Source of the DNA: an uncultured Bacillota bacterium
GTDB taxonomy: Bacteria > Bacillota_I > Bacilli_A > RFN20 > CAG-826
Length of the DNA stretch: 14,122 bases
NCBI GenBank assembly: GCA_946623775.1
Contig: CAMORJ010000036.1
Coordinates: 1-14,122, forward strand
Reading direction: 5' to 3'
Below the pieces are notes generated by a model that saw only the letters and a list, made by a program, of their open reading frames with translations, was not told the origin of the DNA and ran no database searches. Positions 1 through 7,028 of this stretch are shown here, piece by piece. Numbering within the stretch: position 1 is the first letter of the stretch; each line of letters opens with the position of its first letter. Both the position numbers and the translations under genes were made by a program.

Positions 1-1
1 G

Positions 2-211
2 AGCGATTCGATATTGCCCAAAATCGAAACAGGGTCTATCTTTACTCTCGAAATGGCTACCTACCGCAAGAAATACAATAAAAGGAAATCAGGACTTCGT
101 TCCAATCGAACGGGCGAAGATATCGATATGCTCAACGAAAGGAAGATGGAGGAATCCCCTTCCTATGCCTCGGGCAGCACGCGATACAAAAACCATATTG
201 ATGGAGCATGA
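2..211 (+). CDS. Possible 3' end of a truncated gene, reading frame uncertain
   Basis: Two readings compete in this short stretch. One frame is open from the window edge to a TGA at 209-211, directly before a terminator, and gives a basic then acidic peptide containing MATYRKKYNKRKSG and EDIDMLNERK. A second frame runs from base 1 to a TAA at 79-81 and gives a peptide ending in RVYLYSRNGYLPQEIQ. The first fits the position of the terminator. The second fits the exclusive use of TAA by all other genes here. No ribosome site precedes the internal ATG at 53, so if either frame is real it is the tail of a gene that starts outside the window. I recognise no family in either peptide. Confidence 0.25.
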   Translation, partial: SDSILPKIETGSIFTLEMATYRKKYNKRKSGLRSNRTGEDIDMLNERKMEESPSYASGSTRYKNHIDGA

Positions 212-247
212 AAAAAGCACGATACATTGGACCGTATCGTGCTTTTT
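212..247. terminator. Bidirectional intrinsic terminator
   Basis: Bases 212-225 (A-rich, then GCACGATAC) pair perfectly with 234-247, giving a 14-bp stem with an 8-nt loop. The stem has an A-run on one side and a T-run on the other, so it can end transcription in both directions. It serves the plus-strand gene end at the left edge and the minus-strand peptidase-like gene whose stop codon is at 255. Confidence 0.9.
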
Positions 248-254
248 ATGATTC

Positions 255-806
255 TTAGAAATCGTCGCCGCGGATATATTCGATGAGGAATTTGACGGTT
301 GCCAATGATTCGTTCAATGAGAGTTTGCTGACCTGCGGGATGTGAACCATGACTGCAGGCGTCCCGGAAGAGAGGGCGGTATAGTAAACAGCGTTGGCCA
401 CGTATTTGCCAGGCTCTAGGCTCACGTGTCCGCATAATCCTTGCGCCGCACCATATTGTGCGATCGTCGCGACGTCGAAGGGAGGCAAAAGCGTCGGGGC
501 TCCGCCTTTTACGATCTCGCATCCTCCGGATTTGACAACGCCTTCGTTGTCGGGAGAGGGCGAATCCATGTCGTTGTAAGCGTATTGCTCAAGCGCCGGG
601 GTATCGATATAAGGGGATAAGGCGAGGATGACAACTGCATCGGCATCCGACTGCACGATTGCTTTTAAAAGCTGTTTGGGCGCTTTGGCATAGCTAACGT
701 CGAGAACGGCTTTTGCTACGTCGTCCCCAAGCAGCGCGAGCAAATCCTCCGATGGATTGGTCGCGTGGTCTTGATATGGCTTAAAGCCCGTGACGAGAAT
801 CTTCAT
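255..806 (-). CDS. Pyrrolidone-carboxylate-peptidase-like protein (family C15) lacking the catalytic Cys
   Basis: The 183-residue cytoplasmic protein matches the pyroglutamyl peptidase I fold along its length. It opens with MKILVTGFKPY and NPSE, has PDNEG at 85-89, GKYVAN at 133-138 and VMVHIPQ at 152-158. Known C15 enzymes use a Glu, Cys and His triad to remove N-terminal pyroglutamate. Here Glu73 and His155 align, but the Cys position of the VCN motif is Ala137 (codon GCC, bases 396-398). The usual GQAGGR loop reads LALSPYI, and the conserved Arg before PDNEG is Pro83. Peptidase activity is therefore unlikely; a binding or regulatory role is possible. At 183 residues it is slightly shorter than the usual 200-215. 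The start is supported by AGGGGAG seven bases upstream. It lies downstream of udk on the same strand but has its own candidate promoter. Confidence 0.85.
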   Translation of the reverse strand: MKILVTGFKPYQDHATNPSEDLLALLGDDVAKAVLDVSYAKAPKQLLKAIVQSDADAVVILALSPYIDTPALEQYAYNDMDSPSPDNEGVVKSGGCEIVKGGAPTLLPPFDVATIAQYGAAQGLCGHVSLEPGKYVANAVYYTALSSGTPAVMVHIPQVSKLSLNESLATVKFLIEYIRGDDF

Positions 807-833
807 ATGTTTTCTCCCCTGAGTCGTAATCTA

Positions 834-862
834 ATTAAAATGCGTGCGTGCTAGAAATGCAA
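834..862 (-). promoter_or_regulatory. Candidate promoter of the C15-like gene
   Basis: On the minus strand TTGCAT (857-862) is followed after 17 bases by TTTAAT (834-839). The -10 matches 5 of 6 consensus bases and the -35 only 3 of 6. The gap between udk and the C15-like gene holds no clear terminator, so readthrough from udk is also possible. Confidence 0.4.
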
Positions 863-920
863 GCCACCCCGCATCGAAAAAAGGCTCGAAATCACAGTTT
901 TCTTATAGTATTAAATACAA

Positions 921-1532
921 TTAGCCTAACTTAGAATGCACAGCAGAGAGCAAATGTTCCAATTGCTGTCTATCAATTCCATTGTTATGGTTATTCAAAT
1001 AAACGAAATCGGCCAGCTCGCGGCAGGGCTCAACATGCTTTTTGTGCATCGGCTTGACGCTGGATAAATATTGCGCGACGACCGACTCGATGGTTCGCCC
1101 ACGCAAAGTTGTGTCGCGAACGATGCGGCGCGCAAGCCTGACATCATCGTCGGCGTCTACGTAAATAGCAAAATCAAAAACGTCTTTTGGAAGTGTCAGA
1201 AGCATAATGCCTTCGCAGATGATCCATTCGGTGCTGGACAAAGGCTTGCTGACTTTCTTCCTCGTGTGTGATGCGAAATCATATTGAGGGATGCGAACCG
1301 ACTCTCCGCTTTTCAATGCCTGAAGGTGCTGCAAGAACAAGTCGCCATCAAGCTGCGCAGGATCATCGTAATTGAGTTTTTCCCTCTCTTGGAAACTGAG
1401 GTGGCTCTGATCACGGTAATAATTGTCGTAACTTAGAATGACGGTGTCGGAGGGCAGATTCTCTTTTATGGCATGCGCCAAAAAAGATTTGCCCGAGCCG
1501 CTTCCGCCGCAGATTGCTAATACTTTGACCAT
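921..1532 (-). CDS. udk: Uridine kinase
   Basis: This 203-residue cytoplasmic P-loop kinase phosphorylates uridine and cytidine to UMP and CMP in pyrimidine salvage. The Walker A motif GGSGSGKS is at 9-16, the acceptor-site YDNYYRD at 35-41, NYDDP at 54-58, PQYDFASHTR at 82-91, and EG at 108-109. The lid-type DVRLARRIVRD at 130-140 is followed by RGR and by QY...VKP.H...VEP. All of these match uridine kinases, and the length is normal. I chose the ATG at 1532, not the upstream in-frame ATG at 1601: GAGGAGG lies just before it and a strong -10 box falls inside the longer reading. The next gene on the strand is the C15-like protein. Confidence 0.93.
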   Translation of the reverse strand: MVKVLAICGGSGSGKSFLAHAIKENLPSDTVILSYDNYYRDQSHLSFQEREKLNYDDPAQLDGDLFLQHLQALKSGESVRIPQYDFASHTRKKVSKPLSSTEWIICEGIMLLTLPKDVFDFAIYVDADDDVRLARRIVRDTTLRGRTIESVVAQYLSSVKPMHKKHVEPCRELADFVYLNNHNNGIDRQQLEHLLSAVHSKLG

Positions 1533-1553
1533 AACCGCCTCCTCGTTTTGTAA

Positions 1554-1562
1554 ATTATACCA
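1554..1562 (-). promoter_or_regulatory. Extended -10 promoter of udk
   Basis: On the minus strand the sequence reads TGGTATAAT, a perfect extended -10 (TGn plus TATAAT). No good -35 is visible, which is common for extended -10 promoters. Transcription would start near base 1547, giving a leader of about 15 bases that carries the GAGGAGG ribosome site of udk. Confidence 0.7.
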
Positions 1563-1620
1563 TCGGACGATTTTTCGAAAGGGTAAATAAGAAATATCCA
1601 TTTAATTTATAAATTAAGAC

Positions 1621-1648
1621 TTGCTAAATGGCCTGCCATGAGTAAAAT
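1621..1648 (+). promoter_or_regulatory. Candidate promoter of tRNA-Gln
   Basis: TTGCTA (1621-1626) and TAAAAT (1643-1648) are 16 bases apart. They match 4 and 5 of 6 consensus bases. The predicted start falls a few bases before the mature tRNA 5' end at 1659, which suits a short 5' precursor. Confidence 0.5.
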
Positions 1649-1658
1649 TAAACCGCTT

Positions 1659-1733
1659 TGGGGTGTAGCCAAGCGGTAAGGCATGGGTCTCTGACACCCA
1701 CATGCACTGGTTCGATCCCAGTCACCCCAGCCA
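1659..1733 (+). tRNA. tRNA-Gln (anticodon CTG)
   Basis: A full cloverleaf can be drawn. The acceptor TGGGGTG (1659-1665) pairs with CACCCCA (1723-1729). The anticodon stem TGGGT pairs with ACCCA around the loop CTCTGAC, with anticodon CTG at 1691-1693. The T stem ACTGG pairs with CCAGT around TTCGATC. The discriminator is G1730, and CCA (1731-1733) is encoded. The weak first pair (T-A) is typical of bacterial tRNA-Gln. It reads CAG, a common Gln codon in the pot operon. Confidence 0.95.
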
Positions 1734-1744
1734 AAGCGAAAATG

Positions 1745-1780
1745 AAAACCTGACCGATATTGCGCGGTCAGGTTTTTTGC
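1745..1780. terminator. Bidirectional terminator between tRNA-Gln and pepT
   Basis: AAAACCTGACCG (1745-1756) pairs with CGGTCAGGTTTT (1765-1776), a 12-bp stem with an 8-nt loop, followed by more T on the plus strand. It ends the tRNA transcript and, read on the minus strand with four T, can end pepT. Confidence 0.9.
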
Positions 1781-1787
1781 ATGTGGA

Positions 1788-2993
1788 TTAGGCTTTGACG
1801 ATTTGCTTCACGATCTCGATCATGATGTTGAATTCCTTGACCGAGAGATATTCGAATCTGCCGTGATGATTGTAGCTGCCGGTGCCTAGGTTAGGAGTGG
1901 GGCAACCTTTGAAGGAGAACGTCGCTCCATCGGTTCCGCCGCGGATCGGAGGGAAGACGGGCTCATATCCAAGCGCGCGGAATGCTTCGACTGCTTTATC
2001 GACGGCTTCCGGATGCTCTTTGAACACTTCGCCCATGTTGCGGTAGTCATCGCCGATGGTCAAATGGACTTTGGCGGTGGGGTATTGCTCTTGAATCGCC
2101 TTGGCCGCTTCCTCGAATTCCTTCTTTTGTATCTCGAGCTCTTCGCGGGAATGGTTGCGGATGATGTAGTGGAGTTTGGCCGAATCGACGGTGCCGCTTA
2201 CTTGAACCAGGTGGTTGAATCCCTCTCTGCCCGAGGTGAGCTCAGGCTTTTTGTGCTTGGGCAGCAGCGCATCGAAGGCGAATGCGACGCTGGAAGCGTT
2301 CACGAGTTTGCCTTTCGCTTCGCCTGGGTGGATGGAGACGCCTTCGATCACGACGTCTGCATGGGCTGCGTTGAATGTCTCGATGGCGATTTCGTTGTAG
2401 ATCCCGCCATCGACGGTGTAGGCGTATTTCGCGCCGAACCTCTTCGCGTCGAAATGATCGGGCCCGCGTCCGATTTCCTCGTCGGGGGTGAAGCAGAAGC
2501 AGATGGGGTGGTGCTTCACCTCGGGATGGGCGACGTAATAAGCGAGGACTGCCATGATGATGGCGACGCCTGCCTTATCGTCGGCTCCTAGAAGCGTATC
2601 TCCGCTTGTGACGACCAGGTCGTCGCCGACGTGATCGCCCAAAGTGGGGAAATCCGCGGGGGACATGGAGTACTTTTCGTTAAGATGGATGACCCCGCCA
2701 TCGTAGTTATGAATGATTTGAGGTTTAACGCCCGCGCCTGTGATTTCTAAAGCGGTATCGACGTGGGAATTAAGCCCAATCGGGTCCAGGTCTTCTTCCC
2801 CATCTAGGCGTCCATAAAGGATGCCGAACTCGTTGATTTCGCTCTGTATGCCTAATTCCAATAGCTCCTTCTGAAGCAATCTGGATAGGTCTAGCTCTTT
2901 TGCCTGGGATGGCACAGACATGGATGTGTCATCGGATTGCGTATCGATTTGGACATATCGCAGGAATCTTTGTAAATTCTCGTCCATATTCAT
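1788..2993 (-). CDS. pepT: Peptidase T (tripeptide aminopeptidase)
   Basis: This 401-residue cytoplasmic M20-family zinc peptidase removes the N-terminal residue from tripeptides. The two-metal site is visible: HVD at 77-79, GADDKAG at 136-142, TPDEE at 169-173 with the catalytic Glu and a metal Glu, VDGG at 194-197, and the late YNHHGRFEYLS with His376/377. RGGTDGA at 351-357 is the substrate-site loop. Length fits the family (about 400-410). AGGAGG lies at 2998-3003, four bases from the ATG at 2993 and ten from a second ATG at 2987, so either may be used. The longer reading to 3050 has no ribosome site. It is convergent with tRNA-Gln and divergent from pepC. Confidence 0.95.
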   Translation of the reverse strand: MNMDENLQRFLRYVQIDTQSDDTSMSVPSQAKELDLSRLLQKELLELGIQSEINEFGILYGRLDGEEDLDPIGLNSHVDTALEITGAGVKPQIIHNYDGGVIHLNEKYSMSPADFPTLGDHVGDDLVVTSGDTLLGADDKAGVAIIMAVLAYYVAHPEVKHHPICFCFTPDEEIGRGPDHFDAKRFGAKYAYTVDGGIYNEIAIETFNAAHADVVIEGVSIHPGEAKGKLVNASSVAFAFDALLPKHKKPELTSGREGFNHLVQVSGTVDSAKLHYIIRNHSREELEIQKKEFEEAAKAIQEQYPTAKVHLTIGDDYRNMGEVFKEHPEAVDKAVEAFRALGYEPVFPPIRGGTDGATFSFKGCPTPNLGTGSYNHHGRFEYLSVKEFNIMIEIVKQIVKA

Positions 2994-3013
2994 CAGTCCT
3001 CCTGAAAACGACT

Positions 3014-3053
3014 CATATGTTACACCCGAGAGCATGTTTTGTCTTGACATATG
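3014..3053. promoter_or_regulatory. Imperfect inverted repeat in the pepT-pepC divergent region
   Basis: CATATGTTA (3014-3022) and TGACATATG (3045-3053) are inverted copies matching at 8 of 9 bases. The right copy overlaps the candidate -35 of pepC, and the left copy lies in the upstream region of pepT. This is where an operator for joint control would sit, but no regulator gene is in the window. Confidence 0.3.
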
Positions 3054-3071
3054 CGTATACTAATCTACGAT
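3044..3071 (+). promoter_or_regulatory. Candidate promoter of pepC
   Basis: A perfect -35 TTGACA (3044-3049) is followed after 16 bases by TACGAT (3066-3071), which matches 4 of 6 consensus bases. The nearby TATACT (3056-3061) is too close to this -35 to pair with it. The leader would be about 20 bases and carries AGGAG before the ATG. Confidence 0.45.
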
Positions 3072-3098
3072 TAAGCACAGTTGTTTAGGAGTATTAAC

Positions 3099-4442
3099 AT
3101 GAAACAGAATCCAATTGGAGCAATCGTAGGGGAAGAGCAGCAGCGCATCCTCGATTATTATGAAGGCAATCCCGTCAACCCGGTCGTCAGGCATGCCTTG
3201 TCCCGCAATAGCCTGGGGGATGCGATTTTCGATTCCTCATCTGAGGCTTTATCGGCCCCGCATTTCTCCGTCGAAGTCAAAACGATGTCGGTGACCAACC
3301 AGAAATCCTCTGGCAGATGCTGGATCTTCGCCGGCCTTAACGTTCTGCGCGAGATCATCGCAAAGAAGCTTGGCGTCAAGGAATTCGAATTGTCCCAGAA
3401 CTACATTTCTTTGTACGACAAAATCGAGAAAGCCAACTATGCTTTGGAATCGGTCATCAAACTCGCGGATGAAGAGCCATCCTCACGCGTCTTGATGCAC
3501 ATCCTCACCGCGCCGGTCTCCGATGGAGGGCAGTGGGACATGTTCGTCAACCTCGTCATGAAATACGGCTTGATGCCCAAGGAAGCGTTCCCGGAAACCG
3601 CTCAATCCAACTCGACCCGCGATGGCACGTTCTTAGTCAATGCGGAGATCCGCCGCTTTGCCGCGCAAGCCCACGCTTTGGCTAAGCAAGGCAAAAAAGA
3701 CGAGATACGTGTATTGAAAAACGAGTCTATCGCAAAGATTTATCAGTTCTTCCTGAACTCCTTTGGCGTGCCGCCGAAGACCTTCGACCTGCAATATGAA
3801 GACAAGGATGGCGTCTATCAGATCGAAAGGGGTTTGACGCCGAAGTCCTTCTTTGAGAAATATGTCGGCGAGGAGATCCTTGCCTATGTCTCTCTTATCA
3901 ACTCTCCCACCAACGATAAGCCCTTTGGCCGCAATTTCACGGTCGATTGGCTTGGCAATGTTTTGGAAGGAAGGCCCATCAACCATTTGAACGTCACGAT
4001 GGATAGGATGAAAGAAGCCATCATCGCGCAACTGAAGGATGGCAGGCCCGTCTGGTTTGGAAGCGACGTCTCCTTCTTCCGCGACCGTTCGGGAAATGGC
4101 TGGAATGCCCATTCTTTTGATTATCAAAGCGCTTTTGGATTCGATGTCTATTTCGACAAGGCCGAGATGCTTGATTACCGCCACTCGGCGATGAACCATG
4201 CGATGGTCATCGTCGGCGTGGATTTGGTGGATGACAAACCCGCAAAATGGAAAATCGAGAACTCCTGGGGTTCCGACGGCGGCATCAAAGGCTACTATGT
4301 CATGGATGCCGATTGGTTCGATCGTTTCGTCTATCAGGCGGTCGTCGACAAAAAATACCTCACCGAAGAGGAACTCAAGGCATACGATGGCGATCCGATT
4401 CACCTCGATCCTTGGGACCCGATGGGGACACTTGCTGACTAA
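3099..4442 (+). CDS. pepC: Aminopeptidase C (bleomycin hydrolase family, C1B)
   Basis: This 447-residue cytoplasmic papain-like cysteine aminopeptidase acts on peptides taken up or made in the cell. The catalytic residues are all present: Cys74 in NQKSSGRCWIFAGLN, His367 in MNHAMVIVG, and Asn388 in ENSWG. The protein ends in DPWDPMGTLAD, like the C-terminal arm that reaches into the active site in this hexameric family and enforces exopeptidase action. The length is typical. The start at 3099 is supported by TTTAGGAG seven bases upstream; the upstream in-frame ATG at 3081 has no such site. The gene is divergent from pepT and is followed by its own terminator. Confidence 0.96.
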   Translation: MKQNPIGAIVGEEQQRILDYYEGNPVNPVVRHALSRNSLGDAIFDSSSEALSAPHFSVEVKTMSVTNQKSSGRCWIFAGLNVLREIIAKKLGVKEFELSQNYISLYDKIEKANYALESVIKLADEEPSSRVLMHILTAPVSDGGQWDMFVNLVMKYGLMPKEAFPETAQSNSTRDGTFLVNAEIRRFAAQAHALAKQGKKDEIRVLKNESIAKIYQFFLNSFGVPPKTFDLQYEDKDGVYQIERGLTPKSFFEKYVGEEILAYVSLINSPTNDKPFGRNFTVDWLGNVLEGRPINHLNVTMDRMKEAIIAQLKDGRPVWFGSDVSFFRDRSGNGWNAHSFDYQSAFGFDVYFDKAEMLDYRHSAMNHAMVIVGVDLVDDKPAKWKIENSWGSDGGIKGYYVMDADWFDRFVYQAVVDKKYLTEEELKAYDGDPIHLDPWDPMGTLAD

Positions 4443-4451
4443 AAAACAGCT

Positions 4452-4474
4452 AAGGGCGCAGCAAACGCCCTTTT
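4452..4474 (+). terminator. Intrinsic terminator of pepC
   Basis: AAGGGCG (4452-4458) pairs with CGCCCTT (4466-4472) around a 7-nt loop, followed by a T-rich run. It lies ten bases after the pepC stop, so the next gene needs its own promoter. Confidence 0.85.
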
Positions 4475-4500
4475 CTCTTCCTTTTAGAAGAGAATTCGCT

Positions 4501-4506
4501 TAGAAT
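4501..4506 (+). promoter_or_regulatory. Candidate -10 box for a leaderless permease mRNA
   Basis: TAGAAT matches the -10 consensus at 5 of 6 bases and sits exactly seven bases before the ATG at 4514. No ribosome site is visible upstream of that ATG, so the transcript would start at or within a base of the start codon. The -35 region is poor (TTCCTT at 17-base spacing). Confidence 0.45.
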
Positions 4507-4513
4507 CTCAACT

Positions 4514-6985
4514 ATGGCCGCTCCGAGTACTTCAAAACTCCTCTTCAAAAAGGGCATCCGCGATGCCCTGCAATCCATAAAGCAATTGATTGCCGTCTTT
4601 GCCATGGGCACGATTGCCATGACCCTTTTCGTCGGGCTTATGGCGAATGCCGATTCTTTGTCGTCTCGAGTTAACTCTTTGCTTGCCCGAGGCGATACGG
4701 CCGACGTTTGGGTGGTGACCAAGGATTACAAAGCCGAAGACGAGGAGAACATTAAATCGCTTCTCGGCGAAGGCGATGTTTTAGATGAACGCTTTATGGC
4801 TCCAGGCAAAATCGGCTCCCATGCGGCATCGGTTTTGATCTGCCCATCCATGCCCACCCTTTCTAGGCCGGTGGAGATGTTCGAAATTCAGGAAGGGCAG
4901 ACGGAGGATCATTTCTTCATCGTTGACTGCGATGTGACGACTGCTGGAGGAGTGACGCTCGGCGCTGCATCCGACCCTGGAATGGAGGAAACGATATCCT
5001 TTGATTTCTCCTCCCTTCTCGTGGGCTATGAAGAGATGATCGAGCAGCTTGATTCGGTCTTCATCGGAGACGACAACTTCATCGCTTCGGGCTCATTTTC
5101 CTTCAAAACCAAAGTCACGTCCTCGATGGTTTATGGTGAAAACATCCAAAAATCATCTTTCTCATCCTCGTGCGCATTGCTGAGCCACGATATCTTCGAA
5201 GAGGCTTTCCAAGCAAAACTCAAAGCGAACTACTCCCCTCTTGGAGTCGCGGCCATCAATGTTCTGCTCGGCAAAGGCTTCCCGAAGACGAATGAATATT
5301 TGATCAAATTGCAGGACACTGCGACCCGCGAAGCCAAAGAGAATGCGATTCGGGACTATTTCTTTGCCAAAGGCGAGGATAACAACCTCATCGAAATCCT
5401 CAATCGCTCTTCCAGCCCCTGGTCCCTCGCCGCATCCACGGAGGTTCAGGAAGCTCAGCAGCTAAGCTTTGTGTTCCCGCTTGTCTTCTTCTTGGTGGCA
5501 CTGCTCCTGATTCTGACCACGGTCTCTCAGATGGTTCTGAAGCAAAGAACGCTTATCGGGACCATGAAAGCGCTGGGCGTAAGGCGACATTCCATCTACA
5601 TGCACTATCTCAATTTGATCATCGCGATAGTCCTTGCCTCCAGCATCGTGGGATCGGTGATAGGAACCATGTTGATTCCAGCCATCATGGCTGCGAAATA
5701 CGACATTTTATACACTTTGCCGGCCCGCGGATTCTTCGTGTTCCCCGTCGTGCCTGCCTTAGCCTCCATCGCCGTATTCCTCGGCGTTTCGATGCTTGTC
5801 ACCTTTCTTGCCATTCGAAAGGAAGTCTCCATTTCTCCCGCGCAATCGATGCGCCCAGCGCCGGTGAAGATGAAGCGTTCTTCCCTGATGAGGGCGAAGA
5901 AGCCGCTTGGCCTTTCCTTCTCCATGGCCATAAGGAACGTCAGGATCGCCTGGGGCAAATCCCTGATGGCAATCCTCGGAGTCGCCGGATGCACGGCGTT
6001 GCTGCTATGCGGGTTCGGCATCCAAGATACCATTGACCGCGGCATCGCGTTGGATATGAACCTGGCTTACTCCTCATCCCTAACATTGACTTATTCAGCG
6101 CCGAAAACCGATGCACGCCCCTCGTATTTCGACCATGAAGATGTCCTGGATTACAACCAATACTATCAAACTTCCACTACGGCGAAATTCGGCGGGAAGT
6201 CATTCTTGACCCAGCTGCACCTATTCGAGGACGAGCACCCCTATGCCAAGATCGATATCCCGAAAGGGAAAGTGGCGGTGTCGCTGAAAATCCAAACCGA
6301 GTTAGGCGTGCATGAAGGCGACGTCATCGAATTCAGCCATAAAGGGGTCTACCTTTCCGCGACCGTTGGGAAAGTATATGAGGCTTTCTCCTTCAACGGC
6401 GTAAAAGGATTGTTCTCGGATTTCGAAGACTCGATACAAAAGGCCTACACGAATGCGCATGTCATGGCTAAACCCGATGCGGACCTGCCGGCTTTGAGCA
6501 AGTATTTCGTCGAAAACGGATATGCGTCCTCGGCTCAAACGACCACTGAATTGTCCGCCAAAGTCTCAGATATCGTCAGCGGCGTGTCCACGATGACCAA
6601 TGCCGTCAAGATATTCGCCATCTTGCTAGCGGTGGTAGCCTTGTACAATCTGGTGTTGATGAACTTCCGTTCGCATGCGCGCGACGTCGCCACTTTGAAA
6701 GTCCTTGGCTTCTCGCTCCCTGAAATCGCGCTGTCCCTTGTGGCGGAGTCCGTGATCTTGACCGCCCTAGGCGTCGGAATCGGCTTTGCCTTGGGATTCC
6801 CGTTCCTTTATGGCGTCCTCGTCGTCAATACGGTGTCGTTGATTCAATTCCTGTATTTCATCGCCCCGATGACGTATTTGATTAGCTTCGGCTTGACCTT
6901 CGGCGTTTCCTTCTTGGTCAACCTCTACCTTTCGTTCTTGCTTAGGAAAGTCAAAATGGTCGAAAGCTTGAAATCCGTTGAGTAA
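4514..6985 (+). CDS. FtsX/MacB-type ABC transporter permease
   Basis: This 823-residue inner-membrane protein has two FtsX-type halves. Predicted helices lie near 24-44, 318-340, 366-390, 410-434, 484-505, 697-717, 742-770 and 783-810. Large extracytoplasmic domains occupy about 46-315 and 506-690. The cytoplasmic coupling motifs KQRTLIGTMKALGVRRHSI (343-361) and HARDVATLKVLGFSLPEI (721-738) match those that contact the ATPase in LolCE, MacB and related type VII ABC systems. Such systems use ATP hydrolysis to move lipoproteins, peptides or drugs, or to drive periplasmic work, rather than importing solutes. The partner ATPase is not adjacent; PotA nearby belongs to the importer class. No signal besides a -10-like box precedes the start. 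The substrate is unknown. Confidence 0.88.
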   Translation: MAAPSTSKLLFKKGIRDALQSIKQLIAVFAMGTIAMTLFVGLMANADSLSSRVNSLLARGDTADVWVVTKDYKAEDEENIKSLLGEGDVLDERFMAPGKIGSHAASVLICPSMPTLSRPVEMFEIQEGQTEDHFFIVDCDVTTAGGVTLGAASDPGMEETISFDFSSLLVGYEEMIEQLDSVFIGDDNFIASGSFSFKTKVTSSMVYGENIQKSSFSSSCALLSHDIFEEAFQAKLKANYSPLGVAAINVLLGKGFPKTNEYLIKLQDTATREAKENAIRDYFFAKGEDNNLIEILNRSSSPWSLAASTEVQEAQQLSFVFPLVFFLVALLLILTTVSQMVLKQRTLIGTMKALGVRRHSIYMHYLNLIIAIVLASSIVGSVIGTMLIPAIMAAKYDILYTLPARGFFVFPVVPALASIAVFLGVSMLVTFLAIRKEVSISPAQSMRPAPVKMKRSSLMRAKKPLGLSFSMAIRNVRIAWGKSLMAILGVAGCTALLLCGFGIQDTIDRGIALDMNLAYSSSLTLTYSAPKTDARPSYFDHEDVLDYNQYYQTSTTAKFGGKSFLTQLHLFEDEHPYAKIDIPKGKVAVSLKIQTELGVHEGDVIEFSHKGVYLSATVGKVYEAFSFNGVKGLFSDFEDSIQKAYTNAHVMAKPDADLPALSKYFVENGYASSAQTTTELSAKVSDIVSGVSTMTNAVKIFAILLAVVALYNLVLMNFRSHARDVATLKVLGFSLPEIALSLVAESVILTALGVGIGFALGFPFLYGVLVVNTVSLIQFLYFIAPMTYLISFGLTFGVSFLVNLYLSFLLRKVKMVESLKSVE

Positions 6986-7006
6986 ATGCGTTCCATCCCT
7001 TACTAT
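6978..7006 (+). promoter_or_regulatory. Candidate promoter of the small rubredoxin-like gene
   Basis: TTGAGT (6978-6983, overlapping the permease stop codon) and TACTAT (7001-7006) are 17 bases apart. They match 4 of 6 consensus bases each. The small gene may use this promoter, be cotranscribed with the permease, or both. Confidence 0.3.
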
Positions 7007-7028
7007 GTTCTAAAGGAGGACTTTGATC

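Noticed and set aside
1533..1601. N-terminal extension of udk to the ATG at 1601
   Set aside because: The extended -10 promoter and the ribosome site both fall inside this extension, and the kinase fold begins at MVKVLAICGG.
2013..2591. Plus-strand open frame (192 codons) inside pepT
   Set aside because: It is a shadow of the pepT metal-site region, low in complexity, with no ribosome site.
3633..4403. Minus-strand open frame (256 codons) opposite pepC
   Set aside because: pepC is certain from its Cys, His and Asn motifs. The opposite frame has no ribosome site or recognisable content.
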